A stretch of DNA of 19,840 nucleotides from CBEUVQ01 sp965546615 (GCA_965546615.1 CBEUVQ010000038.1:1-19840), one strand, 5' to 3'. Counted from the first letter of the stretch, positions 1 to 8,212 are shown. Numbers and translations: made by a program. Notes: generated by a model not told the origin, from the letters alone.

Positions 1-281
1 CGGCAGTAGTGATTGCGCGGGCGGCAAACTTAAAAATATACGATGATTTGGACATCATCAGCCGCATTACCGCTAAAGTTTTTACTGACGGCACACAAAT
101 AACTCCTTGGCAGCGGCCGTACGTTTATGCTGCCTACCGCACAAAATTAATTAACGTCTATCTTGATACCTCTGCAAGAGCGAGATATAAGTTTTTGCCC
201 GGCGATCTGTTTACCCGGCCGCAAGCTGCCGAATCGGTGTACAAACTAATTAAATATATCGAAGAGCAAACAGAAAACTAG
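1..281 (+). CDS. C-terminal fragment of an SLH-domain (S-layer homology) protein, 5' end outside window
   Basis: The reading frame is open to the left edge of the window (codons GCA GTA GTG lead in), so the GTG at 9 is probably not a true start and the gene begins upstream. The last 90 residues contain a recognisable SLH repeat: PWQRPYVYAAYRTKLINVY, a longer insert than usual, then the FLPGDLFTRPQAAESVYKLI part, which matches the SLH pattern of a helix, 'P.. .ITRAEAA..L..L'. SLH domains usually anchor exported proteins to pyruvylated cell wall polymers. The repeat sits at the extreme C-terminus, a common place for wall anchors. What the rest of the protein does cannot be seen. The stop at 279-281 is immediately followed by a terminator, so this gene ends its transcription unit. 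Confidence 0.6.
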   Translation, partial: AVVIARAANLKIYDDLDIISRITAKVFTDGTQITPWQRPYVYAAYRTKLINVYLDTSARARYKFLPGDLFTRPQAAESVYKLIKYIEEQTEN

Positions 282-310
282 ATCAACGTTTTGTTGATCT
301 GGTTTTTTTT
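280..310 (+). terminator. Rho-independent terminator after the SLH gene
   Basis: A perfect 8-bp stem, AGATCAAC (280-287) with GTTGATCT (293-300), has a 5-nt loop and is followed by GG and eight T residues. The stem begins inside the stop codon of the SLH gene. Confidence 0.85.
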
Positions 311-376
311 TGGTGTCGACCGGCATATAAATTACCAACACAACTATGTATTAAAGGGGTATAGGGGGAAAGCGGA

Positions 377-1114
377 TTGAAAAAAATAGTTGTTGCCGGG
401 CGCAACGATGCCGGGAAGAGTACTATATTGGGGGAAATCTATAAAGGTTTAAAAAACAAAGGTTATCAGCCTTTGGCGGTTGGTTCGGGAGTGCAGGACG
501 AAAAGCCTTATCTGCATAAAGGTATCGATGTTAACTATCTCACCGTCGCCGTTCCCCAACCGGGTTGGGATGTAGCTGAAGACATTGAAAGAGTTATTCG
601 CGATGCCGTCAATAAAATTAAAGAGAAAAATCGTTTAATTATCCATGCCCGTAAAGCGCTGGAAGAGCTGAATAAGGTGCGCTCGGTTTTAGAGCTTGGC
701 AGCCTTTCGCAGCGTGATATCCCTAAACAAAGTGAACTGCCAAATGTAGTGCTGGTGGAAGCGGTAGGCATCAATGACGGGTACAAATCACCGGAAACCC
801 GTAAACTGGGCGATATTTTGGTAACTGTTATCCCCGCAGGCATTAAAGAAGAAATATTAATGGAGCCGGGAAACATTCTGCTGGATGGAGCGGATATTTT
901 GGCAGTAACCAAAATCGATGAAACCGCCCGCGATGTTACTTCAACCACGATAAAACTGCTGCAGCGCATTTATCCTTATAAACCGATTATTCCGGTAGTG
1001 GCCACGCAGGGAGTACACACCAACCTGGTGATTGATGAAATTCTTAAACTGATGATTGACCCGTTGATTCTGGCCGAAAGCACTCAGCAGCAAACCGATC
1101 TAAAAAAACATTAG
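377..1114 (+). CDS. UreG/HypB-like SIMIBI-class P-loop GTPase, function unknown
   Basis: A 245-residue soluble protein starting at TTG 377, with a G-rich RBS (AGGGGGAA, 363-370). The P-loop is GRNDAGKST at residues 8-16. A hydrophobic strand ending in VEAVGIND (residues 127-134) carries the E-x-x-G seen in place of the usual DxxG in UreG and HypB, and TKID (178-181) is the guanine-specificity motif, a variant of NKxD. The order and spacing fit the metallochaperone-type SIMIBI GTPases, which insert metals into enzymes such as urease and hydrogenase. There is no histidine-rich metal-binding stretch and no urease, hydrogenase or cobalamin gene nearby, so the client is unknown. It stands alone between a terminator and the metNIQ promoter. 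Other SIMIBI branches (MobB-like, MeaB-like) remain possible. The family-level call is fairly secure; the role is not. Confidence 0.7.
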   Translation: MKKIVVAGRNDAGKSTILGEIYKGLKNKGYQPLAVGSGVQDEKPYLHKGIDVNYLTVAVPQPGWDVAEDIERVIRDAVNKIKEKNRLIIHARKALEELNKVRSVLELGSLSQRDIPKQSELPNVVLVEAVGINDGYKSPETRKLGDILVTVIPAGIKEEILMEPGNILLDGADILAVTKIDETARDVTSTTIKLLQRIYPYKPIIPVVATQGVHTNLVIDEILKLMIDPLILAESTQQQTDLKKH

Positions 1115-1149
1115 TTCGACTTTTTCCGTGAAAGTTAATAATATTTTTG

Positions 1150-1178
1150 TTGACATCAGCACTGATTGGTAGTAAAGT
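1150..1178 (+). promoter_or_regulatory. Sigma-A type promoter of the metNIQ operon
   Basis: A perfect -35 box TTGACA (1150-1155) and a -10 box TAAAGT (1173-1178) are separated by 17 bp. Transcription would start about 1185, some 25 nt before the SAM riboswitch, which is the expected layout. Confidence 0.7.
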
Positions 1179-1207
1179 ATGTGTGTGAACAAACAAAAAC
1201 AGTTTTG

Positions 1208-1319
1208 TTCTCTTATCCAGAGAGGTGGAGGGACTGGCCCGATGAAACCCGGCAACCACCCCATTGTGGGGAAAGGTGCCAATTCCTGCAGAAGTATTTA
1301 CTTCTGGGAGATGAGAGAG
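1208..1319 (+). promoter_or_regulatory. SAM-I (S-box) riboswitch controlling metNIQ
   Basis: The block holds the S-box hallmarks in order: AGAGAGGTGGAGGGACTGGC, CCGATGAAACCCGGCAACC, a short P3 arm, AAGGTGCCAATTCCTGCAG, and a closing GATGAGAG. P1 forms between CTCTTATC (1210-1217) and GATGAGAG (1310-1317), with one G-U pair. In this class, SAM binding stabilises P1. The 3' side of P1 overlaps GAGAGG (1315-1320), which could otherwise pair with CCTCTT (1335-1340) in the terminator as an antiterminator. High SAM should therefore cause termination before metN, and low SAM should allow read-through. Confidence 0.95.
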
Positions 1320-1334
1320 GTGTGGTGAGGAATG

Positions 1335-1369
1335 CCTCTTCTGTCTGTCAGAAGAGGTTTTTGTTTTTT
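1335..1369 (+). terminator. Regulated terminator of the SAM riboswitch expression platform
   Basis: A perfect 9-bp stem, CCTCTTCTG (1335-1343) with CAGAAGAGG (1349-1357), has a TCTGT loop and is followed by TTTTTGTTTTTT. Its 5' arm can pair alternatively with GAGAGG at 1315-1320, which is the antiterminator. It lies 21 nt before the metN start. Confidence 0.9.
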
Positions 1370-1390
1370 GCGTAAAGGAGCTGATGACCA

Positions 1391-2413
1391 ATGATCACAA
1401 TAAGAAACCTCTCCAAAACATATACTAACGGTCGAAACACAGTGCCGGCACTGGACAATATCAGCCTGCACATTCAAAAAGGTGAGATCTTTGGCATAAT
1501 CGGTTACAGCGGTGCGGGTAAAAGTACGCTGGTGCGCTGCTTGAATATGTTGGAAAAACCAACAAGCGGCACCATCACCATTGACGGTAAAGAGATTACC
1601 GCTTTAAACGATGATGATTTAAGAATGGCCCGCCGGGAAATTGCGATGGTGTTTCAACACTTTAATCTGCTTTCATCGCGCACGGTGTTTGGCAATGTGG
1701 CCTTTCCGTTGGAAATTGCCGGCACCCCGAAAAATGAAATTAAACAGCGCGTAGATGAACTGCTTAATTTGGTAGGTTTAAGCGATAAAGCGAATGTTTA
1801 CCCTGCTCAGCTGTCCGGCGGTCAAAAACAGCGGGTGGGTATTGCCCGGGCACTGGCCAATAATCCGAAGCTGCTGCTTTGTGATGAAGCCACCTCGGCG
1901 TTAGACCCGGAAACCACCAAGTCTATATTAAAGCTGCTAAAAGATATTAACCGCAAACTGGATCTGACCATTATGATCATTACCCACGAAATGACGGTAA
2001 TTACCGAGATTTGTGACACTGTGGCGGTGCTGGAGGGCGGTCATATAATTGAGATGGGCACGGTGGTTGATGTGTTTACCAGACCGCAGCATGCTACCAC
2101 CAGAGCTTTTGTGCAGACAGTAATCAACACCGAAGTGCCGGAAGCGGTCAGACAGCGCATCGGTCATGCCGGTGACGGGATGGTGGTTCGCATTTCTTTT
2201 ATCGGCGATCATACTGAAAAACCGGTGATTTCGGAAATTGTAAGAAAGTTTAATGTTAATGCCAATATTCTTTACGGCAATATTGATCATTTACAGGATA
2301 CCCCTTTTGGCGTATTAATTATTGAGTTAACCGGTAAAAAAGATGATATTACAAAAGCCCAACAATACTTGGCTCATCAAGGCCTGCAGCTTGAGGTGAT
2401 TAACAATGACTGA
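1391..2413 (+). CDS. metN: Methionine ABC transporter, ATP-binding protein MetN
   Basis: This 340-residue ATPase powers high-affinity uptake of methionine at the cytoplasmic membrane, with MetI and MetQ. Walker A is GYSGAGKS (residues 38-45), the Q-loop glutamine follows in VFQH (about 87-90), the ABC signature is LSGGQ (141-145), Walker B is LLLCDE (161-166) and the H-loop histidine is H199. The C-terminal part (about 264-335) is the ACT-like NIL domain. In E. coli MetN this domain binds methionine and gives trans-inhibition of transport. Length is typical. The ATG start has RBS AAAGGAG (1374-1380). The gene overlaps metI by 8 nt, which implies translational coupling. The SAM riboswitch upstream supports methionine rather than another amino acid as the substrate. 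Confidence 0.95.
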   Translation: MITIRNLSKTYTNGRNTVPALDNISLHIQKGEIFGIIGYSGAGKSTLVRCLNMLEKPTSGTITIDGKEITALNDDDLRMARREIAMVFQHFNLLSSRTVFGNVAFPLEIAGTPKNEIKQRVDELLNLVGLSDKANVYPAQLSGGQKQRVGIARALANNPKLLLCDEATSALDPETTKSILKLLKDINRKLDLTIMIITHEMTVITEICDTVAVLEGGHIIEMGTVVDVFTRPQHATTRAFVQTVINTEVPEAVRQRIGHAGDGMVVRISFIGDHTEKPVISEIVRKFNVNANILYGNIDHLQDTPFGVLIIELTGKKDDITKAQQYLAHQGLQLEVINND

Positions 2414-3077
2414 ACTTATCAACCATATCATTGAAATAAGCCCGGATTTGTGGACCGCTACAGTTGAAACACTGGTGATGGTGGGGGCAACGATGCTGTT
2501 CTCCACACTGATTGGTGTGCCGATGGGTGTTTTGTTGGTAACTACTGAGCGCGGTCATGTTTTAGAAAGCCCGAAGATTTCATATTTTTTGGGCTGGATT
2601 ACCAACGTGTTTCGTTCGCTGCCGTTTATTATTCTGCTTATTGCTCTTTTTCCGCTTACTCGGATTATCGTCGGCACCACAGTGGGTACAGCTGCGGCAA
2701 CGGTGCCGTTGGTTGTGGGGGCGGCACCGTTTGTTGCCCGCATTGTGGAAACCTCGCTCAAAGAGATTGATCGCGGTGTGGTAGAGGCGGCGATATCGAT
2801 GGGAGCAAAACCAATGCAAATTATTACCAAAGTACTGCTTCCCGAAGCGCTGCCCGGCATTATTTTAGGTTTAACGATTACCACCGTAACGGTAATTGGC
2901 TATTCCGCAATGGCCGGTGTGGTGGGCGGCGGCGGCTTAGGTGACTTAGCTTACCGCTATGGCTTTCAGCGATTTGACCAAGTTACCACCTGGGCAGTGG
3001 CGGTAATCTTGGTGGTAATGGTTCAAGTTATTCAGTCTGCCGGCAGTTGGCTGGCCAACAAAGTTAATAAAAAATAA
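2406..3077 (+). CDS. metI: Methionine ABC transporter permease MetI
   Basis: A 223-residue integral membrane protein with about five hydrophobic segments (around residues 20-45, 58-82, 85-110, 148-172 and 190-212). The EAA loop that docks on the ATPase is visible as VEAAISMGAKPMQIITKVLLP (about 126-146). It forms the methionine channel, probably as a homodimer, because the operon has only one permease gene. Length is normal for MetI. Its start lies within the end of metN (8-nt overlap), and metQ follows 32 nt later. Confidence 0.94.
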   Translation: MTELINHIIEISPDLWTATVETLVMVGATMLFSTLIGVPMGVLLVTTERGHVLESPKISYFLGWITNVFRSLPFIILLIALFPLTRIIVGTTVGTAAATVPLVVGAAPFVARIVETSLKEIDRGVVEAAISMGAKPMQIITKVLLPEALPGIILGLTITTVTVIGYSAMAGVVGGGGLGDLAYRYGFQRFDQVTTWAVAVILVVMVQVIQSAGSWLANKVNKK

Positions 3078-3109
3078 CAATAAATAACAATATTAAGGAG
3101 GAAATTGAA

Positions 3110-3937
3110 ATGAAAAAGGTTATTCTTGCCCTAACTTTAGTGCTGGCACTGGTCGCAGCAGGATGCGGCGCCAATGATGCCGCACAGGACACAGACAGCG
3201 CAGCAAATGAAGCAGCAAAAACTATTTTAGTTGGTGCTACCCCGGTACCGCACGCTGAAATTTTAGAAGTGGTAAAACCGCTTTTGCAGGAACAAGGTAT
3301 TGAACTGCAGGTTAAAGAGTTTACTGATTACGTTATTCCCAACACCAGCTTGGATGCCGGTGATTTAGACGCCAACTTCTTCCAGCATCAGCCGTATTTG
3401 GATGATTTTAACCAAAAACAGGGTACTAAACTGGTTTCGGTAGCGAAAATTCATTTTGAGCCAATGGGCCTGTATTCTAAAAAAGTGAAAGATGCTGCCG
3501 AGTTTAAAGAAGGTGCGAAAATCGGCATCCCCGGCGATGCTACTAACGGCGGACGTGCTTTGGTGGTACTGGAAAAAGCCGGTTTAATTAAACTTAAAGA
3601 CGGTGTCGGTATTTCCGCTACTAAAAAAGATATCGTTGAAGCAAAAGTTGAAATAATGGAAATGGAAGCAGCTGCTCTGCCAAGGGCGCTGGAGGATTTG
3701 GACGGAGCGGTAATTAACGGTAACTATGCTGTTGACGCGGATCTTACACCGGATGACGCACTGGTGGCTGAAGATGCCAAATCGGAGGCAGCTGATACCT
3801 ATGCCAACATTTTGGTAGTAAGAGAAGGTGATGAAAACCGCGAAGAAATTCAAAAACTGGTTGAGGCTATGCAGTCCGACGAAGTAAAGGCATTCATTGA
3901 AGAAAACTATGCCGGAGCAGTTATTCCTGTTTTTTAA
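3110..3937 (+). CDS. metQ: Methionine-binding lipoprotein MetQ (NlpA family)
   Basis: A 275-residue exported binding protein. The N-terminus is a lipoprotein signal peptide: MKK, a hydrophobic core, then the lipobox AAGC with the lipidated cysteine at residue 19. An alanine- and acid-rich linker follows to about residue 38. The mature part begins ILVGATPVPHAEIL and contains ANFFQHQPYLDDF and GIPGDATNGGRAL, all typical of the NlpA/MetQ family. It captures methionine outside the membrane and delivers it to MetI. A strong RBS (AAGGAGG) precedes the ATG. It is the last gene of the riboswitch-controlled operon, closed by a terminator 15 nt after the stop. Confidence 0.94.
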   Translation: MKKVILALTLVLALVAAGCGANDAAQDTDSAANEAAKTILVGATPVPHAEILEVVKPLLQEQGIELQVKEFTDYVIPNTSLDAGDLDANFFQHQPYLDDFNQKQGTKLVSVAKIHFEPMGLYSKKVKDAAEFKEGAKIGIPGDATNGGRALVVLEKAGLIKLKDGVGISATKKDIVEAKVEIMEMEAAALPRALEDLDGAVINGNYAVDADLTPDDALVAEDAKSEAADTYANILVVREGDENREEIQKLVEAMQSDEVKAFIEENYAGAVIPVF

Positions 3938-3952
3938 ATGCATATTGAAGCC

Positions 3953-3984
3953 AAAAAGCGCGAGAGTAAATCTCGTGCTTTTTT
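3953..3984 (+). terminator. Rho-independent terminator after metQ
   Basis: A 13-bp stem with one G-U pair, AAAAAGCGCGAGA (3953-3965) with TCTCGTGCTTTTT (3971-3983), has a GTAAA loop and a T-run at the 3' end. The A-run on the 5' side makes it symmetrical, but no minus-strand gene uses it. Confidence 0.9.
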
Positions 3985-4082
3985 ATTATCCCTTATGTTA
4001 TGCAGTACAGCTTTTCGGCACATCTTTAAAAGCAGCAGCAGTCTGCCCAACTGCAGCGGAATGAGCTGCCGAAACCGGCATG

Positions 4083-4112
4083 TTGCCAGAATTTGCAAAG
4101 AAATGATATAAT
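4083..4112 (+). promoter_or_regulatory. Extended -10 promoter for mltG and following genes
   Basis: TTGCCA (4083-4088) lies 18 bp before a consensus TATAAT (4107-4112). A TG one base before the -10 box (4104-4105) makes it an extended -10. It is 32 bp before the mltG start and the RBS AAGGGGAG lies between. Confidence 0.7.
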
Positions 4113-4144
4113 TGAATGATTTTGTGAGATAAGGGGAGAGAGCG

Positions 4145-5167
4145 TTGGCGAACAAAGGCATAAGTTTCGGCGGCAAAATAATCATCGGCTTAATGCTGTT
4201 AGCAGCGGCGGCAGGTGGATTAGTGATGTACTGGCAGTCAATGCTTGAACCCGCTGCTGCGCAGGAAAAAACACCGGTGATTGTGGATATACCTGCTAAC
4301 AGCAGCAGTGCTTCGGTAGCCAAAATGCTGGAGGATAAACACCTTATCAAAAGTGGGCTTGCGTTTCGAATATATTCCCGCTATAAGGGGTTGGACAGTA
4401 AAATTCAAACCGGCGAGTATCAGTTAAGTGCCGCTATGTCGGTGCCGGAAATAATGAACCAACTGGTTAAAGGCAGGCAGGTGCTGTACAGCTTTACCGT
4501 TCCGGAAGGCTACACCGTAGAGGAAATTGCTGCAATGCTTGCCCAAAAAGGATATGCTGATAAAGATAAATTTATACAGCTTTGTAAAGAAGGAGATTTT
4601 AACTACTCATTTTTAAAAGGTGCCCAAAATACCAACTATGCTTTAGAAGGCTACCTTTTCCCGGACACATATAAAATTTCCAAAATGGCTACTGAAGAAG
4701 AAATTATTTCAATGATGCTGGAACGTTTTGCTGCGGAAATAGATAAATTAAACTTTGCCCAAAAGGCCGAGGAACTCAACCTTTCAGTGCATCAGGCAGT
4801 TACAATAGCGTCAATGATTGAAAAAGAAGCGGTAGTGGCCAAAGACCGCCCGCTTATATCCGGGGTGATTCAAAACCGCTTAAAAAAAGGTATGCCGCTG
4901 CAGATTGATGCAACGGTACTGTATGCTTTAGGTGAGCATAAAGAATTGGTGCTGAATAAAGATTTACAGGTTGATTCGCCTTACAACACATATAAAACAA
5001 AATCGCTGCCGCCCGGTCCGATTGCTTCACCGGGAGAGGCATCACTAAAAGCAGCTGTTAATCCCGAAACACACAGCTATTTGTACTATGTTGCCAAACC
5101 GGACGGCAGTCACTCTTTTTCTACTACACTGGATGAACACAATCAAAAGAAAGCAAAATACCTGTAG
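4145..5167 (+). CDS. mltG: Endolytic murein transglycosylase MltG (YceG-like)
   Basis: A 340-residue membrane-anchored enzyme that cuts nascent peptidoglycan strands and so limits glycan length. The cytoplasmic start is followed by one membrane helix (about residues 11-29). A LysM-like region spans roughly 44-112 (IPANSSSASVAKMLEDKHLI). The catalytic YceG domain follows, with GYLFPDTY (169-176), SMIEKEAV with the likely catalytic glutamate E226 (equivalent to E218 of E. coli), and NRLKKGMPLQIDATVLYALG. The start is TTG at 4145 with RBS AAGGGGAG; no better start lies downstream before the membrane helix. Length is normal. It is followed by a U32 gene 21 nt away and then a penicillin-binding protein, close to the order mltG-trmR-trhP1-trhP2-udk-greA-pbpI of B. 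subtilis. Confidence 0.93.
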   Translation: MANKGISFGGKIIIGLMLLAAAAGGLVMYWQSMLEPAAAQEKTPVIVDIPANSSSASVAKMLEDKHLIKSGLAFRIYSRYKGLDSKIQTGEYQLSAAMSVPEIMNQLVKGRQVLYSFTVPEGYTVEEIAAMLAQKGYADKDKFIQLCKEGDFNYSFLKGAQNTNYALEGYLFPDTYKISKMATEEEIISMMLERFAAEIDKLNFAQKAEELNLSVHQAVTIASMIEKEAVVAKDRPLISGVIQNRLKKGMPLQIDATVLYALGEHKELVLNKDLQVDSPYNTYKTKSLPPGPIASPGEASLKAAVNPETHSYLYYVAKPDGSHSFSTTLDEHNQKKAKYL

Positions 5168-5188
5168 CGCAGGAGTTGATATCTTAAA

Positions 5189-6409
5189 ATGAAAAAACCG
5201 GAACTGCTTGCTCCAGCGGGAGATTTAGAAAAATTAAAAGCGGCAGTTATCTATGGTGCTGATGCTGTTTACCTTGGCGGTAAACAGTTCAGCCTGCGGG
5301 CCGGCGCCGGCAACTTCGATTTGGACGAATTAGCCGAGGCGGTTGAGTTTGCCCACAAGCATCAGGCCAATGTTTATACAGCAGTAAATATTTTAGCTCA
5401 CAATGATGACATTGATCGGCTGCCCAAGTATTTTTCAGAACTAAAAAATATCGGGGTGGACGGGGTAATTGTATCTGACCCCGGTATGGTTACTGTAGTA
5501 CGCCAAACCGTACCGGACTTACCCATACACCTCAGCACCCAGGCAAATACTACTAACTGGCTTAGTGCCAAGTTTTGGCAGCATCAAGGAGTAAAGAGAA
5601 TTGTGCTTGCCCGCGAGCTGTCGTTGAAAGAAATTAAAGAAATCGCCGCCCGTGTTGATGTAGAATTAGAAGTATTTGTGCACGGTGCTATGTGTATGGC
5701 TTATTCCGGGCGCTGCCTTTTGAGCAATTTTCTCACCGGACGTGATGCCAACCGCGGCGACTGCGCCCAGCCGTGCCGCTGGAAATATCACTTAGTAGAA
5801 GAAAAACGACCCGGTCAATACTTTCCGGTGGAAGAAGATGAGCGCGGCACCTACTTTATGAGCTCGCGCGACTTGTGCTTAATCGAACATCTGCCTCAGC
5901 TGATTAATGCCGGGGTAAGCAGCTTAAAAGTAGAAGGACGCATGAAAAGCGTGCACTATGTAGCTACAGTGATAAAATGCTACCGCCAAGCAATTGATCA
6001 ATATTTTGCCGATCCTGCCAACTACGCCTTGAATGAGCAGTGGTTGGACGAAATATCCAAAGTCAGCCATCGCGACTATACTACCGGGTTTTTCTTTGGC
6101 CGCCCGGGGCAGCAGGCGCAGTCTGATAAATCTTCGCAGTACCGGCGGGATTACCGTTTTGTAGGGGTAGTAAAAAATTATGATGCCAATACACAAATGG
6201 CGGAGGTAGAGCAGCGCAATAACTTTGCGGTGGGCGATACTATTGAAATTGCTCAACCCAAAGGTGAAAACTTTGTATTCACTGTATCAGAAATTTACAA
6301 TTTGGAAGGGCAGGCGCAGCCTAATGCACCGCACCCACAGCAAATGCTTAAAATTCCCCTTCCCCGACCGGTAGAGAGCTGGAGCATGCTGCGTCAAGTG
6401 GCTAAGTAG
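5189..6409 (+). CDS. Peptidase U32 family protein, likely tRNA U34 hydroxylase (TrhP/YrrO-like)
   Basis: A 406-residue protein starting MKKPELLAPAGDLEKLK, the usual U32 N-terminus. The U32 signature ExFxxGAxCxxxxGxCxxS is complete at residues 161-179. Four cysteines (C169, C176, C192, C196, the last two in GDCAQPCRW) form the likely iron-sulfur site. The TrhP members of this family (YrrN/YrrO in B. subtilis, YegQ in E. coli) hydroxylate U34 of tRNAs using a prephenate-derived pathway; RlhA modifies 23S rRNA. True protease activity is documented only for a few relatives. Position directly after mltG matches yrrN-yrrO of B. subtilis and favours TrhP. The C-terminal region (about 325-400) is the beta-barrel add-on common in long U32 proteins. 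Only one copy is present here, where B. subtilis has two. Confidence 0.85.
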   Translation: MKKPELLAPAGDLEKLKAAVIYGADAVYLGGKQFSLRAGAGNFDLDELAEAVEFAHKHQANVYTAVNILAHNDDIDRLPKYFSELKNIGVDGVIVSDPGMVTVVRQTVPDLPIHLSTQANTTNWLSAKFWQHQGVKRIVLARELSLKEIKEIAARVDVELEVFVHGAMCMAYSGRCLLSNFLTGRDANRGDCAQPCRWKYHLVEEKRPGQYFPVEEDERGTYFMSSRDLCLIEHLPQLINAGVSSLKVEGRMKSVHYVATVIKCYRQAIDQYFADPANYALNEQWLDEISKVSHRDYTTGFFFGRPGQQAQSDKSSQYRRDYRFVGVVKNYDANTQMAEVEQRNNFAVGDTIEIAQPKGENFVFTVSEIYNLEGQAQPNAPHPQQMLKIPLPRPVESWSMLRQVAK

Positions 6410-6485
6410 CGGCATCGTATAAAATTTTTTAGCAGTGCGCATTATAGGTAATAAATGGAAGTTAATTCAATCAAGGTGCGTACTG

Positions 6486-8195
6486 ATGTATTTATTTCAA
6501 CAAAAAAGAATGGTGAAAACTTTTTATCTGCTGCTGATATTGTTTGTACCGATTGCAGCTCGGTTGATAGATGTGCAGATTGCCCACGGGCCGGAATATG
6601 CCCGGCGGGCATTGGAGCAGCGCTCTGTTAAAGTAGTGCTGGAAGATATCCAGCGGGGAGATATACTGGATCGCAACCTAAAATCATTAACCGGTGTGGG
6701 CCTGCAGGAGCGGGTTGTTGTGTTTCCTGCTATGATGGATGATCCTTTCGGGACAGCGCAAACACTGGCCGGTATTGTCGGGGCAGACAGTGCCGAGATA
6801 ATGAAGCATTTTTCTCAAGGAAGCGGCATTCTGCCTTATCAGCTGAATTTGGATCAGATTAACAAAATAAAAGCGGCCGCCTGTACCGGTGTAATGGTGC
6901 TGCCGGTGGAATACCGCTATCATCGGCAGCCGTTGGCGGTACATTTAATTGGCCACTTAGGCAGTATTACATCAAAAGAAATGCTTGCCAAATTAACTGC
7001 TCAATCTCAAAAGCAGTATGCCTTGAATGATTTGGTGGGCAAAATGGGGCTGGAGAAATATTATGAACAGTATTTAAAAGCTGCCGAACCGGAGCGGCAG
7101 GTTATGGCGGTGAAAGATGCTGCCGGTAACTTGCTGGAAGGCATTGGTTTTAAAGTTGAGGTAAACAAACCGGACTCCGGACGCTGCGATGTGGTCACCA
7201 CCATTGATTACCGTGTGCAGAAAATTGTGGAACAAGTAATGGATGAAAAAATAAAAAGCGGTGCGGTAGTGGTTATGGATGTGCGCAGCGGTGATATAGT
7301 GGCGATGGCCAGCCGCCCAAACTTTCATCCGGCAAAAGTTTCGGAATTGCTGACTAATGCATCAACCGATACATTTATTGACCACTGTACCGCGCTTTAC
7401 CAGCCGGGTTCAATCTTTAAAATTGTTGTTGCTGCTGCCGCACTTGAAGAGGGATTGGTTACAACCCAAAGTACCTTTGTTTGTTTAGGTGAAAAAGCGG
7501 ATTTAGTGAGCTGCTGGCATAAGGAAGGGCACGGTCCCATTACCTTTGAACAGGCTTTTGCCCAATCCTGCAACCCGGTATTTGCGGAGCTGGCACTAAA
7601 ATTAGGGCCGGAAAAAATTATTGAATACGCCCGCCGGTTGGGGCTGGATAATCAAACGGTTATTGGTTACCCCTTTACGCCTGATTCGCGGCAGAACTTA
7701 AATAAAATTGCGGAAAAATATAATTTGGTGAACAGCAGCATTGGCCAAGGGCCGGTACTTGCCTCGCCGGTACAGCTCACCGCGATGTTAAACACATTAG
7801 TAAACAACGGTACGTATATACCGCCCCGTTTGGTACGTGAACTGCGCACTGCCGATGGCAGAGTGGTAAAGCGTTTTGCCCCGGGCAGCAGTTATAAAGC
7901 GATTTCTGCCGCTACCGCAGCTCAGCTGCGAGAACTTTTGTCTCTTGCGGTAAGAGAAGGGGTTGCTCAAAAAGCAATGGTAGAAAACTACGGCAGTGCA
8001 GGAAAAACCGGTTCTGCCGAGCTGCCCGGTCAGCAGGAAGTAAATGCTTGGTTTTCCGGCTATGCTCCGCTGAACAACCCGCGCTATGCAGTTACTGTAC
8101 TGGCAGAGCAGGGCATCAGCGGTGGAGAAAGTGCCGCCCCGGTATTTAAGGAAATAATTGAACAAACATTAAGCCTGCCTGCGTTGACGAGATAG
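6486..8195 (+). CDS. Class B penicillin-binding protein (transpeptidase), PbpI/SpoVD-like
   Basis: About 569 residues. One N-terminal membrane helix (TFYLLLILFVPIAARLIDVQI) is followed by the PBP dimerisation domain and a transpeptidase domain. Numbered from ATG 6486, the active-site motifs are SIFK (309-312, serine nucleophile), SCN (361-363) and KTG (507-509). It cross-links peptidoglycan outside the membrane. There is no PASTA domain, which argues against SpoVD/PBP2X proper and fits PbpI (YrrR), which lies downstream of mltG and trhP in B. subtilis, where udk and greA intervene. I chose ATG 6486 because AAGGTG (6473-6478) is a usable RBS. The frame is open from GTG 6435, which lacks an RBS and would add 17 residues. 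It may be sporulation- or septum-related; the sequence does not decide. Confidence 0.9.
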   Translation: MYLFQQKRMVKTFYLLLILFVPIAARLIDVQIAHGPEYARRALEQRSVKVVLEDIQRGDILDRNLKSLTGVGLQERVVVFPAMMDDPFGTAQTLAGIVGADSAEIMKHFSQGSGILPYQLNLDQINKIKAAACTGVMVLPVEYRYHRQPLAVHLIGHLGSITSKEMLAKLTAQSQKQYALNDLVGKMGLEKYYEQYLKAAEPERQVMAVKDAAGNLLEGIGFKVEVNKPDSGRCDVVTTIDYRVQKIVEQVMDEKIKSGAVVVMDVRSGDIVAMASRPNFHPAKVSELLTNASTDTFIDHCTALYQPGSIFKIVVAAAALEEGLVTTQSTFVCLGEKADLVSCWHKEGHGPITFEQAFAQSCNPVFAELALKLGPEKIIEYARRLGLDNQTVIGYPFTPDSRQNLNKIAEKYNLVNSSIGQGPVLASPVQLTAMLNTLVNNGTYIPPRLVRELRTADGRVVKRFAPGSSYKAISAATAAQLRELLSLAVREGVAQKAMVENYGSAGKTGSAELPGQQEVNAWFSGYAPLNNPRYAVTVLAEQGISGGESAAPVFKEIIEQTLSLPALTR

Positions 8196-8212
8196 TGAGC
8201 ATATAGTAGAAT
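8184..8212 (+). promoter_or_regulatory. Promoter of the triple-HTH regulator gene
   Basis: TTGACG (8184-8189) and TAGAAT (8207-8212) are 17 bp apart. The -35 box overlaps the last codons of the penicillin-binding protein gene. Start of transcription would be near 8219, about 37 nt before the ATG. Confidence 0.6.

Noticed and set aside
535..969. 144-codon minus-strand frame inside the GTPase gene
   Set aside because: The plus frame has clear GTPase motifs; the minus frame is low complexity and serine-rich with no RBS.
1044..1391. Short frames on both strands across the SAM riboswitch region
   Set aside because: The DNA there is fully explained by a promoter, riboswitch and terminator; the frames have no RBS and break into structured RNA.
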